Shown here: positions 45,040 through 54,256 of the stretch, one piece after another | How positions within the stretch are numbered: the first letter of the stretch is position 1 | How the letters are laid out: each line of letters begins with the position of its first letter | Origin: Taibaiella chishuiensis | GTDB lineage: Bacteria; Bacteroidota; Bacteroidia; Chitinophagales; Chitinophagaceae | Direction of reading: 5' to 3' | Length of the DNA: 64,000 nt | NCBI RefSeq assembly: GCF_003014535.1 | Contig: NZ_PYGD01000011.1 | Span: 62,001 to 126,000 of the forward strand | Made by a program: the position numbers and the translations under genes | The notes under the pieces: model-generated | Seen by the model: the letters and a program-made list of their open reading frames with translations, nothing else | Databases searched by the model: none | What the model was told of the DNA's origin: nothing

Positions 45040-48000
45040 TTAGATACCATTGGGGTTGCAGGGCAATCCGCTTTCATCGATACCGGAGGCATCTTTTTGC
45101 AATATGGTCAGGGTCGTTGGTACGCGCACCTGCCAAGGATCACCTTCTACTATACCGATTGGCTTCTTCATCTCGTCCACCAGCGATACATAATAAGGAT
45201 CGTTGATGCCCGGGGCATCGCCACCACCCCATACTGTGCCGTCTGCAGCAAAACGCAGGGCAGCCTGCTCAAAGCCTTCACGCACCGGCACGACCACGCG
45301 GGCATAACCGGCCTGCAGGAATTGCAGGAATACAGGATCGGCGTCATCGAGCTGGTAGATCTTCTTCCATTGCGCTTTACGGCTCCAGAAGTAAGGATAG
45401 AACGAATACGTCATCAGTTGCCAGTCGAAACAGTTCTCCACGAACTGTACATACTTACCATCGCGTATCGCGGTGCAGCAATCGAAGTCGGGGTATTCGC
45501 CACCGCCATAACGGTCCTGCATGGCTTCGGAAGGCACAAAGGTGCAACTGCTCAGCAGCCGTACGCTGTGTTTCTTCAGCTCGTTCTGCTCGATCTGGCG
45601 GTTGATGGCCGGGTTGGTACCGCGGATCTCGACGCCGTTACCGGATTTCACTTCAGCAATCGCATTGTTGTACTGGGCCAGCAGGGCTTCATAAGCATCC
45701 ATCACCGCCTTGAACGTTTTCACTTTCCAGTTCTGCATGGTTTCAGGCAGGCAGGAACATTGTACCTCCACGTTCAGACCAAAGGCATCCATACGGCCCA
45801 TAACACTTACCGGGATCATACCGGTTTCGTTGTTCAGTGCAAAGGAGGCATTCAGGGAACCATTGTTACCCACGAAGTAACCGTTATAACCTACGTTTAC
45901 GGTCGACCAGGCTACATTGGAAGGATTCTTGGAACCGCCACGCACCATGCTGATATAAGCGGTCATCGCTTTATAACCGTCAGGTACGATGAGGTCGGTA
46001 TAAGAAAAGGCATCGGAAGTGGTGCCATCATTGGCCACCCTGGTCTGGCTTTTACCTATGGCGACTACCTGGTAGTCGGCCGGCGGCGCAGACACGTTGG
46101 CATTGTATAAGCCTGCCCAGAAGAGGTAGTTGCCGCGGTCGATATTATCGGCCGATTTCAGCGGCGCTATACCGGGGAACTTCTGTTGAATTGCCTGGAT
46201 ATCGGCAATGGGATCCAGCGGCTTGGCGATGCTGACCTGGCTGGCAATCGGCGTACTCATCGCGTAGCGATGGAATGCACCCGGATCGGGCACCATGAAT
46301 TCGAACATCAGCCTTCTGCCGTAGTTAACCACTTTGGCTTCGTAGATCTTGTCTACCCAACGGTAAAGTCCTACGATATGATCCGCACCACCTACATTGT
46401 TCAGGGTATGCTTGTTGATCTCTTCGAATTCTTCCAGCACCCTGTGGATCTGCTGTTCGCTTGTTTTTTGAATAACACGCTGTAAAGCACGGCTGGTAAC
46501 ATCCTTGGCATAGGTCGTCGCCTGGCTGTCGGATTGGGTCGAAGAATTAGACGTGGTAAAATTCGCCGTAGCCTGTACGGAAGTCACGCCATAACTACCC
46601 TGTACCGAAACCCCGATCGCCAGCGACTGGTCCTTCTGCACGACTTTACCCACCTCTTTTTCGATCTGGTAACGGTCGGTAGTAATGGTATCGCGTTCAT
46701 CGGTTTTCTCCGATTCTGTAGTCAGGATGGTGGTGTCTTCCGTTTGGGAAAGCCTGCGCGTACTGCGTTCTTTGCCTTCACCCTTCAGGATGTTTTCGAT
46801 ATGCGCTACCTCGCCGGGTTTATAACAGATCAGAGTTTGCTCTACCCTGCGGTAATCGGCAATACCCAGCGGTTTCACACGGCAACCTTTATTGTCGTTG
46901 AATACGGTGCCGGGGTCGAAGGTTACCGGGTCTTTGATCGGCGTATCTCTGATCGGTGTCTGCTTGTCCGTAAAGTTGATGGTCTTCTGGAACAAAGCAT
47001 TACCTACGAGGATCACGTCCTGGTTGAGTTTCAGGTTTTGCTGCACGGTTTTATTATGCGCCGCCAACTCATCCTGTAACTGCTGTACCACGAAAGGCAC
47101 CTGTACATTCTGGGTATACTTACGTTCCTGCAAAATGTCGTTGGTCGCAGCCGCCAGCCTGCCCTTAAATTGCGGGTCGATCACACCGGTTTTCACGCTC
47201 ACGGTATTCTCCTGCTGTACAGGATTACCCTGGTCGTCGAATTGCGGTATTTTAGGACCGGTGGTCGTTACCCGCACTTCTTCCACCTGCTGACCAAAGG
47301 CAGCATTCAGGTTATCGATCGCCCCTTGTATACGGGCAATCTGCGACAGGGAGGCATTTACTTTAGCCACCTGTTCATCGGTCATCAGGGTATCGTCGTA
47401 GGCCTGCTCTTCCTGCGTGTTCTCTCTTTCCAGCTTCGGCAAAGGAAACACCGAAGAAGGCAGCATCACACTGGCTTTAAGCAGGTTGTCGACCTGAGCA
47501 TTTTCCCTGTTAATATTAAGTTGCTGCAGCAGGTAATCCGCGCGCAGGATGCTCATCACATATTGCATGGTTGGCGTATCGCTGCCGATAATGTTATAGG
47601 TAAACAGGTTGTCCCAGGCTACAGAAGCCAGGGGGACATTCTCCCAGGAAGGAAGACTCCGCGCATCGCCCAGCGTACGCGTAGCGATACCCATGATCTT
47701 ATCTATGGTCTTTTCTTTGTCACCCAGGGCGGCTACGCCATCGATGAACTGCTGCACTGAAGGAAATTTACGCTTCCAGTTGTCTTCAGTATCAATAAAA
47801 GAGCCGGTGTTCCTGAATTGCGAGGCTTCATCCACAAGGCCGCTGAAGATGTCTTTGTTCTCTCCGCCGGCGTTTCGCCTCGCGGTCAGTTTAGCGAGGT
47901 ATCCGCTGCGCATCATCTGGTATTCGGCCGTGCCCTCAGCGGGGTAAGCCAGGAAAGAAGAAGCGGTAGCAGCCGTGGAGGGCGGAGAAGCGCTTCCCGC

Positions 48001-48087
48001 TGCAGTAGCAGTAAGTTTGCGGGGTTCGGGGTTCCGGACGGTTACAAACCGGAACAGTTCGGTTGTGATTTTAGGGGCGTCTGCCAT
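45040..48087 (-). CDS. Large protein of unknown function upstream of patatin 1
   Basis: The protein is about 1015 residues from MADAPKITTELFRFV; 16 extra upstream residues to 48135 look like leader. No signal peptide and no known enzyme motif are visible. The N-terminal 220 residues are mixed, and 230-370 has coiled-coil character. The middle has a charged helical stretch (GEVAHIENILKGEGKERSTR). Then comes a Ser/Thr-rich alternating segment (SLAIGVSVQGSYGVTSVQAT and onward), flanked by long helices (SRALQRVIQKTSEQQIHRVLEEF). The C-terminal third is rich in aromatic residues and several Cys. The helix-strand-helix layout could be membrane-inserting, as in pore formers, but this is speculation. 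It is followed after 61 bp by patatin 1. Confidence 0.85.
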   Translation of the reverse strand: MADAPKITTELFRFVTVRNPEPRKLTATAAGSASPPSTAATASSFLAYPAEGTAEYQMMRSGYLAKLTARRNAGGENKDIFSGLVDEASQFRNTGSFIDTEDNWKRKFPSVQQFIDGVAALGDKEKTIDKIMGIATRTLGDARSLPSWENVPLASVAWDNLFTYNIIGSDTPTMQYVMSILRADYLLQQLNINRENAQVDNLLKASVMLPSSVFPLPKLERENTQEEQAYDDTLMTDEQVAKVNASLSQIARIQGAIDNLNAAFGQQVEEVRVTTTGPKIPQFDDQGNPVQQENTVSVKTGVIDPQFKGRLAAATNDILQERKYTQNVQVPFVVQQLQDELAAHNKTVQQNLKLNQDVILVGNALFQKTINFTDKQTPIRDTPIKDPVTFDPGTVFNDNKGCRVKPLGIADYRRVEQTLICYKPGEVAHIENILKGEGKERSTRRLSQTEDTTILTTESEKTDERDTITTDRYQIEKEVGKVVQKDQSLAIGVSVQGSYGVTSVQATANFTTSNSSTQSDSQATTYAKDVTSRALQRVIQKTSEQQIHRVLEEFEEINKHTLNNVGGADHIVGLYRWVDKIYEAKVVNYGRRLMFEFMVPDPGAFHRYAMSTPIASQVSIAKPLDPIADIQAIQQKFPGIAPLKSADNIDRGNYLFWAGLYNANVSAPPADYQVVAIGKSQTRVANDGTTSDAFSYTDLIVPDGYKAMTAYISMVRGGSKNPSNVAWSTVNVGYNGYFVGNNGSLNASFALNNETGMIPVSVMGRMDAFGLNVEVQCSCLPETMQNWKVKTFKAVMDAYEALLAQYNNAIAEVKSGNGVEIRGTNPAINRQIEQNELKKHSVRLLSSCTFVPSEAMQDRYGGGEYPDFDCCTAIRDGKYVQFVENCFDWQLMTYSFYPYFWSRKAQWKKIYQLDDADPVFLQFLQAGYARVVVPVREGFEQAALRFAADGTVWGGGDAPGINDPYYVSLVDEMKKPIGIVEGDPWQVRVPTTLTILQKDASGIDESGLPCNPNGI

Positions 48088-48507
48088 GGTTAGTTGTTTT
48101 ATGGGATAAGGAAATCGGTGTTTAAAAATCGGCACGTCAGGGCATGCCTCATGAAGTGTTTTTATGTGGTTTCATAGTTTAAGGGGTTATAGGGATAAGA
48201 AATAAAGGCCTGGGACCGCGCTTCCTGAAGCAGTACGGATTATAGGTTGTCGTCTGTAAGGAAGTACCGGCGGGGGTTCTGGCCCTGTAGTAAAATCAAA
48301 GGTATTATGCCGGTACGCTAACAGGTGGCGTAGCAGATAATTTTTTTTATAAAGTGTAATTATTTTCCCCGGAGCAAAGCGGGCAGGACCTGCTGCACAA
48401 ATACCGATCTATAGGTATGAAAACGGTTCCATCTTATAACGACTTTTGAACAGCGTCATGCATCAACAATCATCACCCTTTGAAGGCATACTGTAAATCA
48501 TAAAACC
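48088..48507. promoter_or_regulatory. Divergent region with promoter of the 1015-residue gene
   Basis: On the minus strand TACCTTTG at 48297-48304 fits the -7 box, with TG about 17 bp upstream, giving a leader of about 200 nt. The leader contains TTTCTTATCCCTATAA (plus strand 48187-48203), which recurs directly before patatin 1 (plus strand 44989-45004). No gene was seen in this region. Confidence 0.45.
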
Positions 48508-48909
48508 ATGTGGGACAAAATTCTTAAAGGCGTCATCAAAACAGGTATAGACATTGGCAGGAAAGCATACCAAAAACAGCAGTTAAACAAAAAGGCCAAT
48601 GCATGTGGCCCCGTTATCGACACCATTTCCTGTGTGCTCAAAAGAAGCGGCATCTCCTTTTGGCAAGACGGCCAACTCGCCATCACCGGGGAATACCTGT
48701 TGTTTGCCGTGATCGGCCAGCAGAAAAATTTATCAGGCAGCGAGACCATTCCGCTGGCCGGCTTTTCCTATTCCAGGACTACGATAAAAACAATTTTCGG
48801 GAAGCAGGATGCAATCGAGTTCAGGCACCGGGGACTCGACTTTCAAATTACTTTTGCAAAAGGTAACCGCGCAAGGTTGGAAAAAGCACTCGCGACTGCA
48901 AGCGCATAA
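48508..48909 (+). CDS. Small protein, PH-like, unknown
   Basis: This 133-residue protein has no signal peptide. The N-terminal helix (MWDKILKGVIKTGIDIGRKAYQKQQ) is amphipathic and basic. The rest alternates short strands (GISFWQDGQLAITGEYLLFAVI, IEFRHRGLDFQITF) and ends with a helix, a pattern like bacterial PH domains. I do not recognise a family with certainty. It is transcribed away from the 1015-residue gene and towards the serine hydrolase, alone on its strand. The amphipathic start could bind membranes. Confidence 0.7.
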   Translation: MWDKILKGVIKTGIDIGRKAYQKQQLNKKANACGPVIDTISCVLKRSGISFWQDGQLAITGEYLLFAVIGQQKNLSGSETIPLAGFSYSRTTIKTIFGKQDAIEFRHRGLDFQITFAKGNRARLEKALATASA

Positions 48910-48991
48910 CCCTATTTTTACAACACGCCTTGATACTACAACGCCCTGAAGCATTTGCCAGGCCCGCATTTTAAGCAAAGGAGCAGCATGC

Positions 48992-50056
48992 CTAACGTGG
49001 ATCTTTAAATGCAGGTAAGATATACCGGGCCAGCATTTCGAAAGCCTGTTTGGCTTTAAACGAACCATAATTACCCTGGGTAAATACCACGGCAAGATTT
49101 AGCCGTTTGATAATGAAAATATACTGTCCGCCGTTACCGGATGCAAAGCTTAGTTGTTCCTCCCCTTCTTTTGTTTTGAGCACTTCCCGGTACCAATAAT
49201 AACCGTAGTAGGCCGGCTGCGGTTCGGCTATTTTGCTCCTGCTTGATTTCATGAACGAAAAATCCGGGATGGCAATCCCGCATTGCGTAGACGCGGCAAT
49301 CCATTCGGGGGAAATGATCTGCCTGCCCTTCCATACCCCTTTATCCCGGACCAGCTGCCCCAATCGCAGCATATCCATAGGCTTCATATAAAACGAACCT
49401 GCCGTCATGGCATTGCCGCTGGGATCTATCGTCCATTTGTAGGTACTGATACCCAACGGTTCAAACAGGTATCTACCGGCAAAGTCGGTTGCAGGCATAC
49501 CGCTGACCTTACGAAGCACAGCGCCTAAAATAACAGGAGCAGCCGAAGTGTAGGCCCATACTGTTCCTGGCTTGTATTTCATGGGCAGTTGCAAGGCAAA
49601 CTTCACCCAGTCCCGGCTTTGCTCCATAACCTCTTCACAGTCTTTAGTTCCGTTGAACTCCTCGCAATCGAAACCCGCTTTCATCTCCAGTAAATCTTTA
49701 AGCGTCATGAGTCGTTTAAGCGAATCTGTTTCCAGGAATGGATATTCCGGAAAAAACTCAGCCACGCTTTGATTCACATCTTTGATCAGGCCCTTATCAA
49801 TGGCGATTCCGACAAGCAGGCTCGTAACCGATTTAAAAGCAGAACGCGTATCGTGCAAGGAGTCCCGGGTAAAACCATTGAAATATTGCTCGTAAACCAA
49901 CTGGTCGCCTGCAGCAATGAGTACCCCATGAACAGCCGGGTAACGGCCGCCCGAAATGGCGTCTGTCAATTGCAACAGCGGACCGGGCGTATCGGTCTGG
50001 CACAGCGCCCTGGCGGCAAACAGGCATAAAGCGGCAACAAAGAACAGGTGTTTCAT
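48992..50056 (-). CDS. Serine hydrolase, beta-lactamase/class C fold
   Basis: The protein is about 354 residues from MKHLFFVAALCLF; upstream in-frame ATGs lack signal character. The signal peptide ends at RALCQT. The SxxK motif is Ser72-Ala-Phe-Lys75 in DTRSAFKSVTSLLVGIAID, and a Tyr in WAYTSAAPVILG stands at the YxN position, with Ser in place of Asn. The C-terminal part holds GNGGQYIFI, which matches the usual HxG region poorly. It resembles esterase-type members (class C fold) more than true beta-lactamases. The gene is divergent from the SWIM operon and shares its intergenic region. Confidence 0.92.
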   Translation of the reverse strand: MKHLFFVAALCLFAARALCQTDTPGPLLQLTDAISGGRYPAVHGVLIAAGDQLVYEQYFNGFTRDSLHDTRSAFKSVTSLLVGIAIDKGLIKDVNQSVAEFFPEYPFLETDSLKRLMTLKDLLEMKAGFDCEEFNGTKDCEEVMEQSRDWVKFALQLPMKYKPGTVWAYTSAAPVILGAVLRKVSGMPATDFAGRYLFEPLGISTYKWTIDPSGNAMTAGSFYMKPMDMLRLGQLVRDKGVWKGRQIISPEWIAASTQCGIAIPDFSFMKSSRSKIAEPQPAYYGYYWYREVLKTKEGEEQLSFASGNGGQYIFIIKRLNLAVVFTQGNYGSFKAKQAFEMLARYILPAFKDPR

Positions 50057-50193
50057 AAATGAGCTATTAAAGCGACTTTGCGGTTGCATCGACGAGTACC
50101 GGACAGGCACGGCCCCAAAGATCAACTTAGTTCCGGAGAAGTGGGCACTTTTCTTTTGGGCCTCGATGTTATACTCCGGGTATTCAAAAATCT

Positions 50194-50227
50194 GCCCCTG
50201 GCCGTAGTGTCCAACACGACCAGGGGC
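50194..50227. promoter_or_regulatory. Long inverted repeat in the divergent region
   Basis: GCCCCTGG / CCAGGGGC form a perfect 8-bp outer stem, with an inner GTGT / ACAC pair, in the region between the serine hydrolase and the SWIM operon. It lies about 70 bp upstream of the operon's -33 box. It could be an operator or the end of an RNA. Confidence 0.4.
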
Positions 50228-50294
50228 TATGAAAATGATATCCATCAGAAAAACACCAACAATAAATTTATCAGCGACAAGCACTTGTTTCCGC

Positions 50295-50326
50295 TTTGGG
50301 TTTATAACCCGCAATGCTTATATTCG
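50295..50326 (+). promoter_or_regulatory. Promoter of the SWIM/MoxR/VWA operon
   Basis: TTTG at 50295-50298 and TATATTCG at 50319-50326, 20 bp apart, match the Bacteroidota promoter TTTG-N19/20-TAnnTTTG with one change. The start codon at 50350 would give a leader of about 17 nt. Confidence 0.55.
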
Positions 50327-50349
50327 TTATTCTATCATCATTACCAGGC

Positions 50350-51660
50350 ATGCAATATACCCGCGAACAGGTGCTCCATATGGCGCCTGACGATGCCTCG
50401 GCCAAGGCAGGACAACAATTGGCCAATAGTTCAAAATGGACCGTAAAATGTATCAGCGACACGGCACTTTGGGGCGACTGCCAGGGCAGCGGAAAGAACC
50501 CCTACAAAACCATTGTAGACCTTACGAATATCGCTTTTAAATGCTCCTGCCCGAGCCGGAAATTCCCTTGCAAACACGGCATCGGGCTCATGTTGCTCTA
50601 CACGCAACAAGCCGATGTATTCAGCACCGCAACGGATATACCGGAGCATGTAACCGAATGGCTGGCCAAAAGACAGGAAAAAGAAGTAGCCAAAGAACAA
50701 AAAGAGGCGAAACCGGTAGATGCTGCGGCACAGGCCAAACGTGCCACAGCGCGTAAAAAAAAGGTAGATGCCGGCATTGGGGAGCTACGCATATGGATCA
50801 GGGATGTAGTACGGGCAGGCATTATGAATATACCCCAGCAAAGCCACCAGTTCTACCTGAACATAACCGCCCGCATGGTCGATGCGCAGGCCGGCGGCCT
50901 CGCCGCACAACTGCGGCAGATCAATACCATTAACTTTTATACGGAAGGATGGCAACGTATGCTACTCCGGAGACTGGCCGCGCTCTATCTGATTACCGAA
51001 GCCTATCAACGCATCGACGATCTTCCGGAGGCCATGGCTCAGGAACTGCAAACCCTAATCGGCTGGACCACCGCGAAGGAAGAAGTGCTGCAAAGCCAAC
51101 CCGTATCCGGCACCTGGGCGGTACTATCCGTTACTATGGAAGAAGAGGGCAATATCGTTACCGAACGCAGCTGGCTGTATAACAAAAGCGACGGGCGATT
51201 TGCCCTGTTGCTGAATTTCTATGCCGGCAACCAGGTCCCGCAGGCGCTCCTGGTGCCGGGCGCCCATATAACGGCCGATGTTGTCTATTTTCCCGGCATC
51301 CATCCCTTACGGGCATTAATAAAAGAGCAACACAGCTTACCGCACAGCCATATCGATATCACAGCCGGGCATTCCCTGCGCTCCATGTATCACGAACTTT
51401 CCGCCGGCTTAACGGAAAACCCGTTTAAGGAACAAGTCCCTTTTGTACTGAACGAAGTGTATATACATGTTACAGAAGCGACCTGGCTGTTGTCTGACGG
51501 GGATAATGATGGCATCGCCCTCTCCAATACCACTGAGACATGCTGGCAGATGCTGGCCTTTACCAAAGGTAAAACCTGCTCCTGCTTTGGTGTCTATGAA
51601 AGAGACCACTTCCAGATCCTTAGCCTTTGGGCAGACCATAAAACGTATTTTGTAAAATGA
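50350..51660 (+). CDS. SWIM zinc finger protein
   Basis: The protein is about 436 residues from MQYTREQVLHMAPDDASAKAG; the ATG at 50314 is the alternative and would lie within the promoter. The SWIM finger CSCPSRKFPCKHGIGLML near residue 60-78 has the pattern CxCx7CxH. Before it stands GSGKNPYKTIVDL, typical of the family. A Lys/Glu-rich linker (about 105-150) and a long region without known domain follow. SWIM fingers bind nucleic acid or proteins. It is the first gene of the five-gene operon and overlaps DUF5691 by 4 bp. In the family it always seems to accompany this operon type. Confidence 0.93.
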   Translation: MQYTREQVLHMAPDDASAKAGQQLANSSKWTVKCISDTALWGDCQGSGKNPYKTIVDLTNIAFKCSCPSRKFPCKHGIGLMLLYTQQADVFSTATDIPEHVTEWLAKRQEKEVAKEQKEAKPVDAAAQAKRATARKKKVDAGIGELRIWIRDVVRAGIMNIPQQSHQFYLNITARMVDAQAGGLAAQLRQINTINFYTEGWQRMLLRRLAALYLITEAYQRIDDLPEAMAQELQTLIGWTTAKEEVLQSQPVSGTWAVLSVTMEEEGNIVTERSWLYNKSDGRFALLLNFYAGNQVPQALLVPGAHITADVVYFPGIHPLRALIKEQHSLPHSHIDITAGHSLRSMYHELSAGLTENPFKEQVPFVLNEVYIHVTEATWLLSDGDNDGIALSNTTETCWQMLAFTKGKTCSCFGVYERDHFQILSLWADHKTYFVK

Positions 51661-53117
51661 TAACGGACGAAATCATAAAAGCAGCACTGCTGGGCACCGA
51701 CAAATATATGCCTGAGCCCTCCGTATTATTGCAGGAGACAGGCGCCAAAATTGCCGCCTTACCTACAGATAAAGAGGATCGCCTGCTTAAACTGGCGATT
51801 ACTACATTATGGTACGAAGAGGCAGGCCGCATACCCCTGAAAGTTGCAAACAGACTTCCCGAATGCCCGCCGGAAACAAACCCGGAGGCTTCTGAAAAAC
51901 GATGCAGCCTTGTGCGCTCGGCACTGCTGGCCAAAGAGGATGCCTGGCTGGCCTACCTGGTTTATACGATAGCGAAAGCAGGGGAAGTACTATCCTCCGA
52001 CCTGGTTCCTTTAATCCTGGATAAAGCGCTAAGCAACAGGAAAACGGCGCCGGTCCTTATTAAGATCTGCGGACAAGCCGGGCAATGGTTATGCGGGCTG
52101 AACACCCAATGGCAGATCTTTTTCCGCGAAGAAGAAGAGAACACCTGGGAAACCGGCCATATAGACCAGCGTAAGGAATACCTGAAAAACCTCAGGCAGG
52201 CCGATCCCGCAATGGCCGTAACGCTATTGGAGCAGACCTTTGCCAGCGAAAATGCCGCTACGCGCCTGGCTTTCCTGGAACTATTATCAGACCAGCTATC
52301 CCCGGCCGACGAGGCCTTCCTGCAAAGTTTATCCAAAGACAAAAGTCAGAAAGTAAAGGAAACCGCAACTGCATTCCTCCGCAGGATACAAGGTTCAGCG
52401 CTCAATAAGCGATACCTGGAATATGCGCTGAACGTGATCCATATTAAAGAAGAGCGGCATTTACTGGTCTATAAAAAGAAAATACTGGAGCTCGATGCCG
52501 GGGTCCAACCCGACGAAGAGCTGTTCAAAACCGGCATCGACAAAATAAGCCGGAACAAGGGTGTACCTGATTATATCTATATCCTGGGCCAGGTGCTGCA
52601 GGAGATAGACCCTGCGATACTGGCCGGCAGGCTGGACATCACGGATGCTGAGCTGATCGCATTATTGTTAGCGCATAAGGAGGCCAAACACCTGCTTATG
52701 TTCCTTTCCTCCGCAGCAACAACATTCCGCAACAAAGCCTGGGCCCTGGCCTTGCTCCCGCAACCCGGCATACAGGACATCAGCCTGCTGGATGCCTTGC
52801 AGCCAGCGGAACGCCCCGATTTCTACGGACAATTTATAGATCATAACCTGCCGCAATTATTAACCTATATCCTGGATGATGACTACAGCACGCTCTCCCT
52901 GCCCTTATCGGAAGCCTTGCTGCAATTCCTGTCCAGGAATCCCTACCAGGTAACACAACCCATCTATCAACGACTGGCCCTGCATTTACCGGCACAAGCA
53001 AAACCCATGCTGGAAAACTTTGTACAGGATAGCCGCGAAGATTATCAAACCCGTTATTTCAGAACCCAGGCGCTGGAGATGCTCCGTATTATCGACCTTA
53101 AAAACAACCTTCATTAA
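51657..53117 (+). CDS. DUF5691 helical repeat protein
   Basis: This 486-residue protein overlaps the SWIM gene (ATGA). It is all-alpha and looks like a HEAT-type repeat scaffold: repeated helix pairs such as DPAMAVTLLEQTFASENAATRLAFLELLSDQL and DEAFLQSLSKDKSQKVKETATAFLRRIQGS. The opening TDEIIKAALLGTDKY is the signature start of the DUF5691 family. No catalytic residue is visible. It probably organises the other operon members. Nine bp separate it from the MoxR gene. Confidence 0.9.
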   Translation: MITDEIIKAALLGTDKYMPEPSVLLQETGAKIAALPTDKEDRLLKLAITTLWYEEAGRIPLKVANRLPECPPETNPEASEKRCSLVRSALLAKEDAWLAYLVYTIAKAGEVLSSDLVPLILDKALSNRKTAPVLIKICGQAGQWLCGLNTQWQIFFREEEENTWETGHIDQRKEYLKNLRQADPAMAVTLLEQTFASENAATRLAFLELLSDQLSPADEAFLQSLSKDKSQKVKETATAFLRRIQGSALNKRYLEYALNVIHIKEERHLLVYKKKILELDAGVQPDEELFKTGIDKISRNKGVPDYIYILGQVLQEIDPAILAGRLDITDAELIALLLAHKEAKHLLMFLSSAATTFRNKAWALALLPQPGIQDISLLDALQPAERPDFYGQFIDHNLPQLLTYILDDDYSTLSLPLSEALLQFLSRNPYQVTQPIYQRLALHLPAQAKPMLENFVQDSREDYQTRYFRTQALEMLRIIDLKNNLH

Positions 53118-53126
53118 AACATTTGT

Positions 53127-54209
53127 ATGTCAGCAACCATTTTACGTCATTCAGCAGAACAACAATTTGCCCAGGAAATAGAAGAGCTCCAGAAACAGGA
53201 CAAGCAAACCCGGCCGGTTAACTGGCTCCTGTCGCCGCAGGCCGTAGTCACCTACCTGATGGGCGGCACCCTGGACAATGGCTTTGCCATTAGCCCCAAA
53301 TATATCGGCAACCGGCGGCTTATGGAGATAGCCGTGGCTACACTTACCACCGACCGCGCCCTGCTCCTGTATGGCTTACCCGGCACCGCCAAATCCTGGG
53401 TATCGGAACATATCAGCGCGGCGATATCCGGCAATTCGGCACTGGTTATCCAGGGTACTGCCGGCACCAGCGAGGAAGCGGTAAGGTACGGATGGAATTA
53501 TGCACAACTGTTAGCCGCAGGCCCCTCGAAGGAAGCCATCGTAGAAACGCCGGTAATGCGCGGCATGCAGGAAGGCAAGATCGTAAGGATCGAAGAACTG
53601 ACCCGTATCGGGTCTGATGTACAGGATACCCTGATCACCATTTTATCTGAAAAAATGCTGCCCATCCCGGAACTGAACACACAGATACAGGCGATACAGG
53701 GCTTTAATATCATCGCCACCGCCAACAACCGCGACAAAGGCGTCAACGACCTGTCCAGCGCATTGAAGCGCAGGTTCAACACCGTTATCCTGCCGGTTCC
53801 GGCCACGATGGATGAAGAAGTGGAGATCGTACAACAACGTGTAGCCAGCTTCAGCAAAGGCATAGCGCTGCCCATCGAAAAACCGATCCTGGAAGAAATC
53901 AACCGGGTGGTAACCATTTTCAGGGAGTTGAGAAACGGCGTATCGGCCGATGGCAAAACAAAATTAAAATCGCCCTCCGGTACCTTGAGCACCGCCGAAG
54001 CCATATCCGTAATGAACAGCGGCCTGTCGCTCGCTTACCACTTTGGCGACAACAGCCTTAAAGCCGACGACCTGGCCAGTGGCCTGATCGGCGCAGTTAT
54101 TAAAGACCCGGTGCAGGACAAAATCGTATTCCAGGAGTATATGGAAACGGTATTGAAACAACGCGAGGGATGGAAAGACATCTACAGGGCATGCCGGGAT
54201 ATTGTCTGA
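53127..54209 (+). CDS. MoxR-type AAA+ ATPase
   Basis: This 360-residue ATPase has Walker A GLPGTAKS at 83-90, a Walker B-type KIVRIEEL at 151-158 with two acidic residues, sensor 1 Asn200 (IIATANNRD), and Arg215/Arg216 as finger candidates (ALKRRFN). It belongs to the MoxR group, which works with VWA partners to remodel or load metals into target proteins. The region 85-160 carries the variation typical of this operon type. The VWA partner is two genes downstream. The order SWIM, DUF5691, MoxR, DUF5682, VWA is a known association in bacteria. Confidence 0.95.
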   Translation: MSATILRHSAEQQFAQEIEELQKQDKQTRPVNWLLSPQAVVTYLMGGTLDNGFAISPKYIGNRRLMEIAVATLTTDRALLLYGLPGTAKSWVSEHISAAISGNSALVIQGTAGTSEEAVRYGWNYAQLLAAGPSKEAIVETPVMRGMQEGKIVRIEELTRIGSDVQDTLITILSEKMLPIPELNTQIQAIQGFNIIATANNRDKGVNDLSSALKRRFNTVILPVPATMDEEVEIVQQRVASFSKGIALPIEKPILEEINRVVTIFRELRNGVSADGKTKLKSPSGTLSTAEAISVMNSGLSLAYHFGDNSLKADDLASGLIGAVIKDPVQDKIVFQEYMETVLKQREGWKDIYRACRDIV

Positions 54210-54256
54210 TACCGTATCCTTGTTTTGAGCCTGTAACTGTTTAAACTTTCAAAGAA

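Noticed and set aside
43293-48087. Contractile injection system or phage tail genes around the 1015-residue protein
   Set aside because: No sheath, tube, baseplate or ATPase genes of such systems are in the window.
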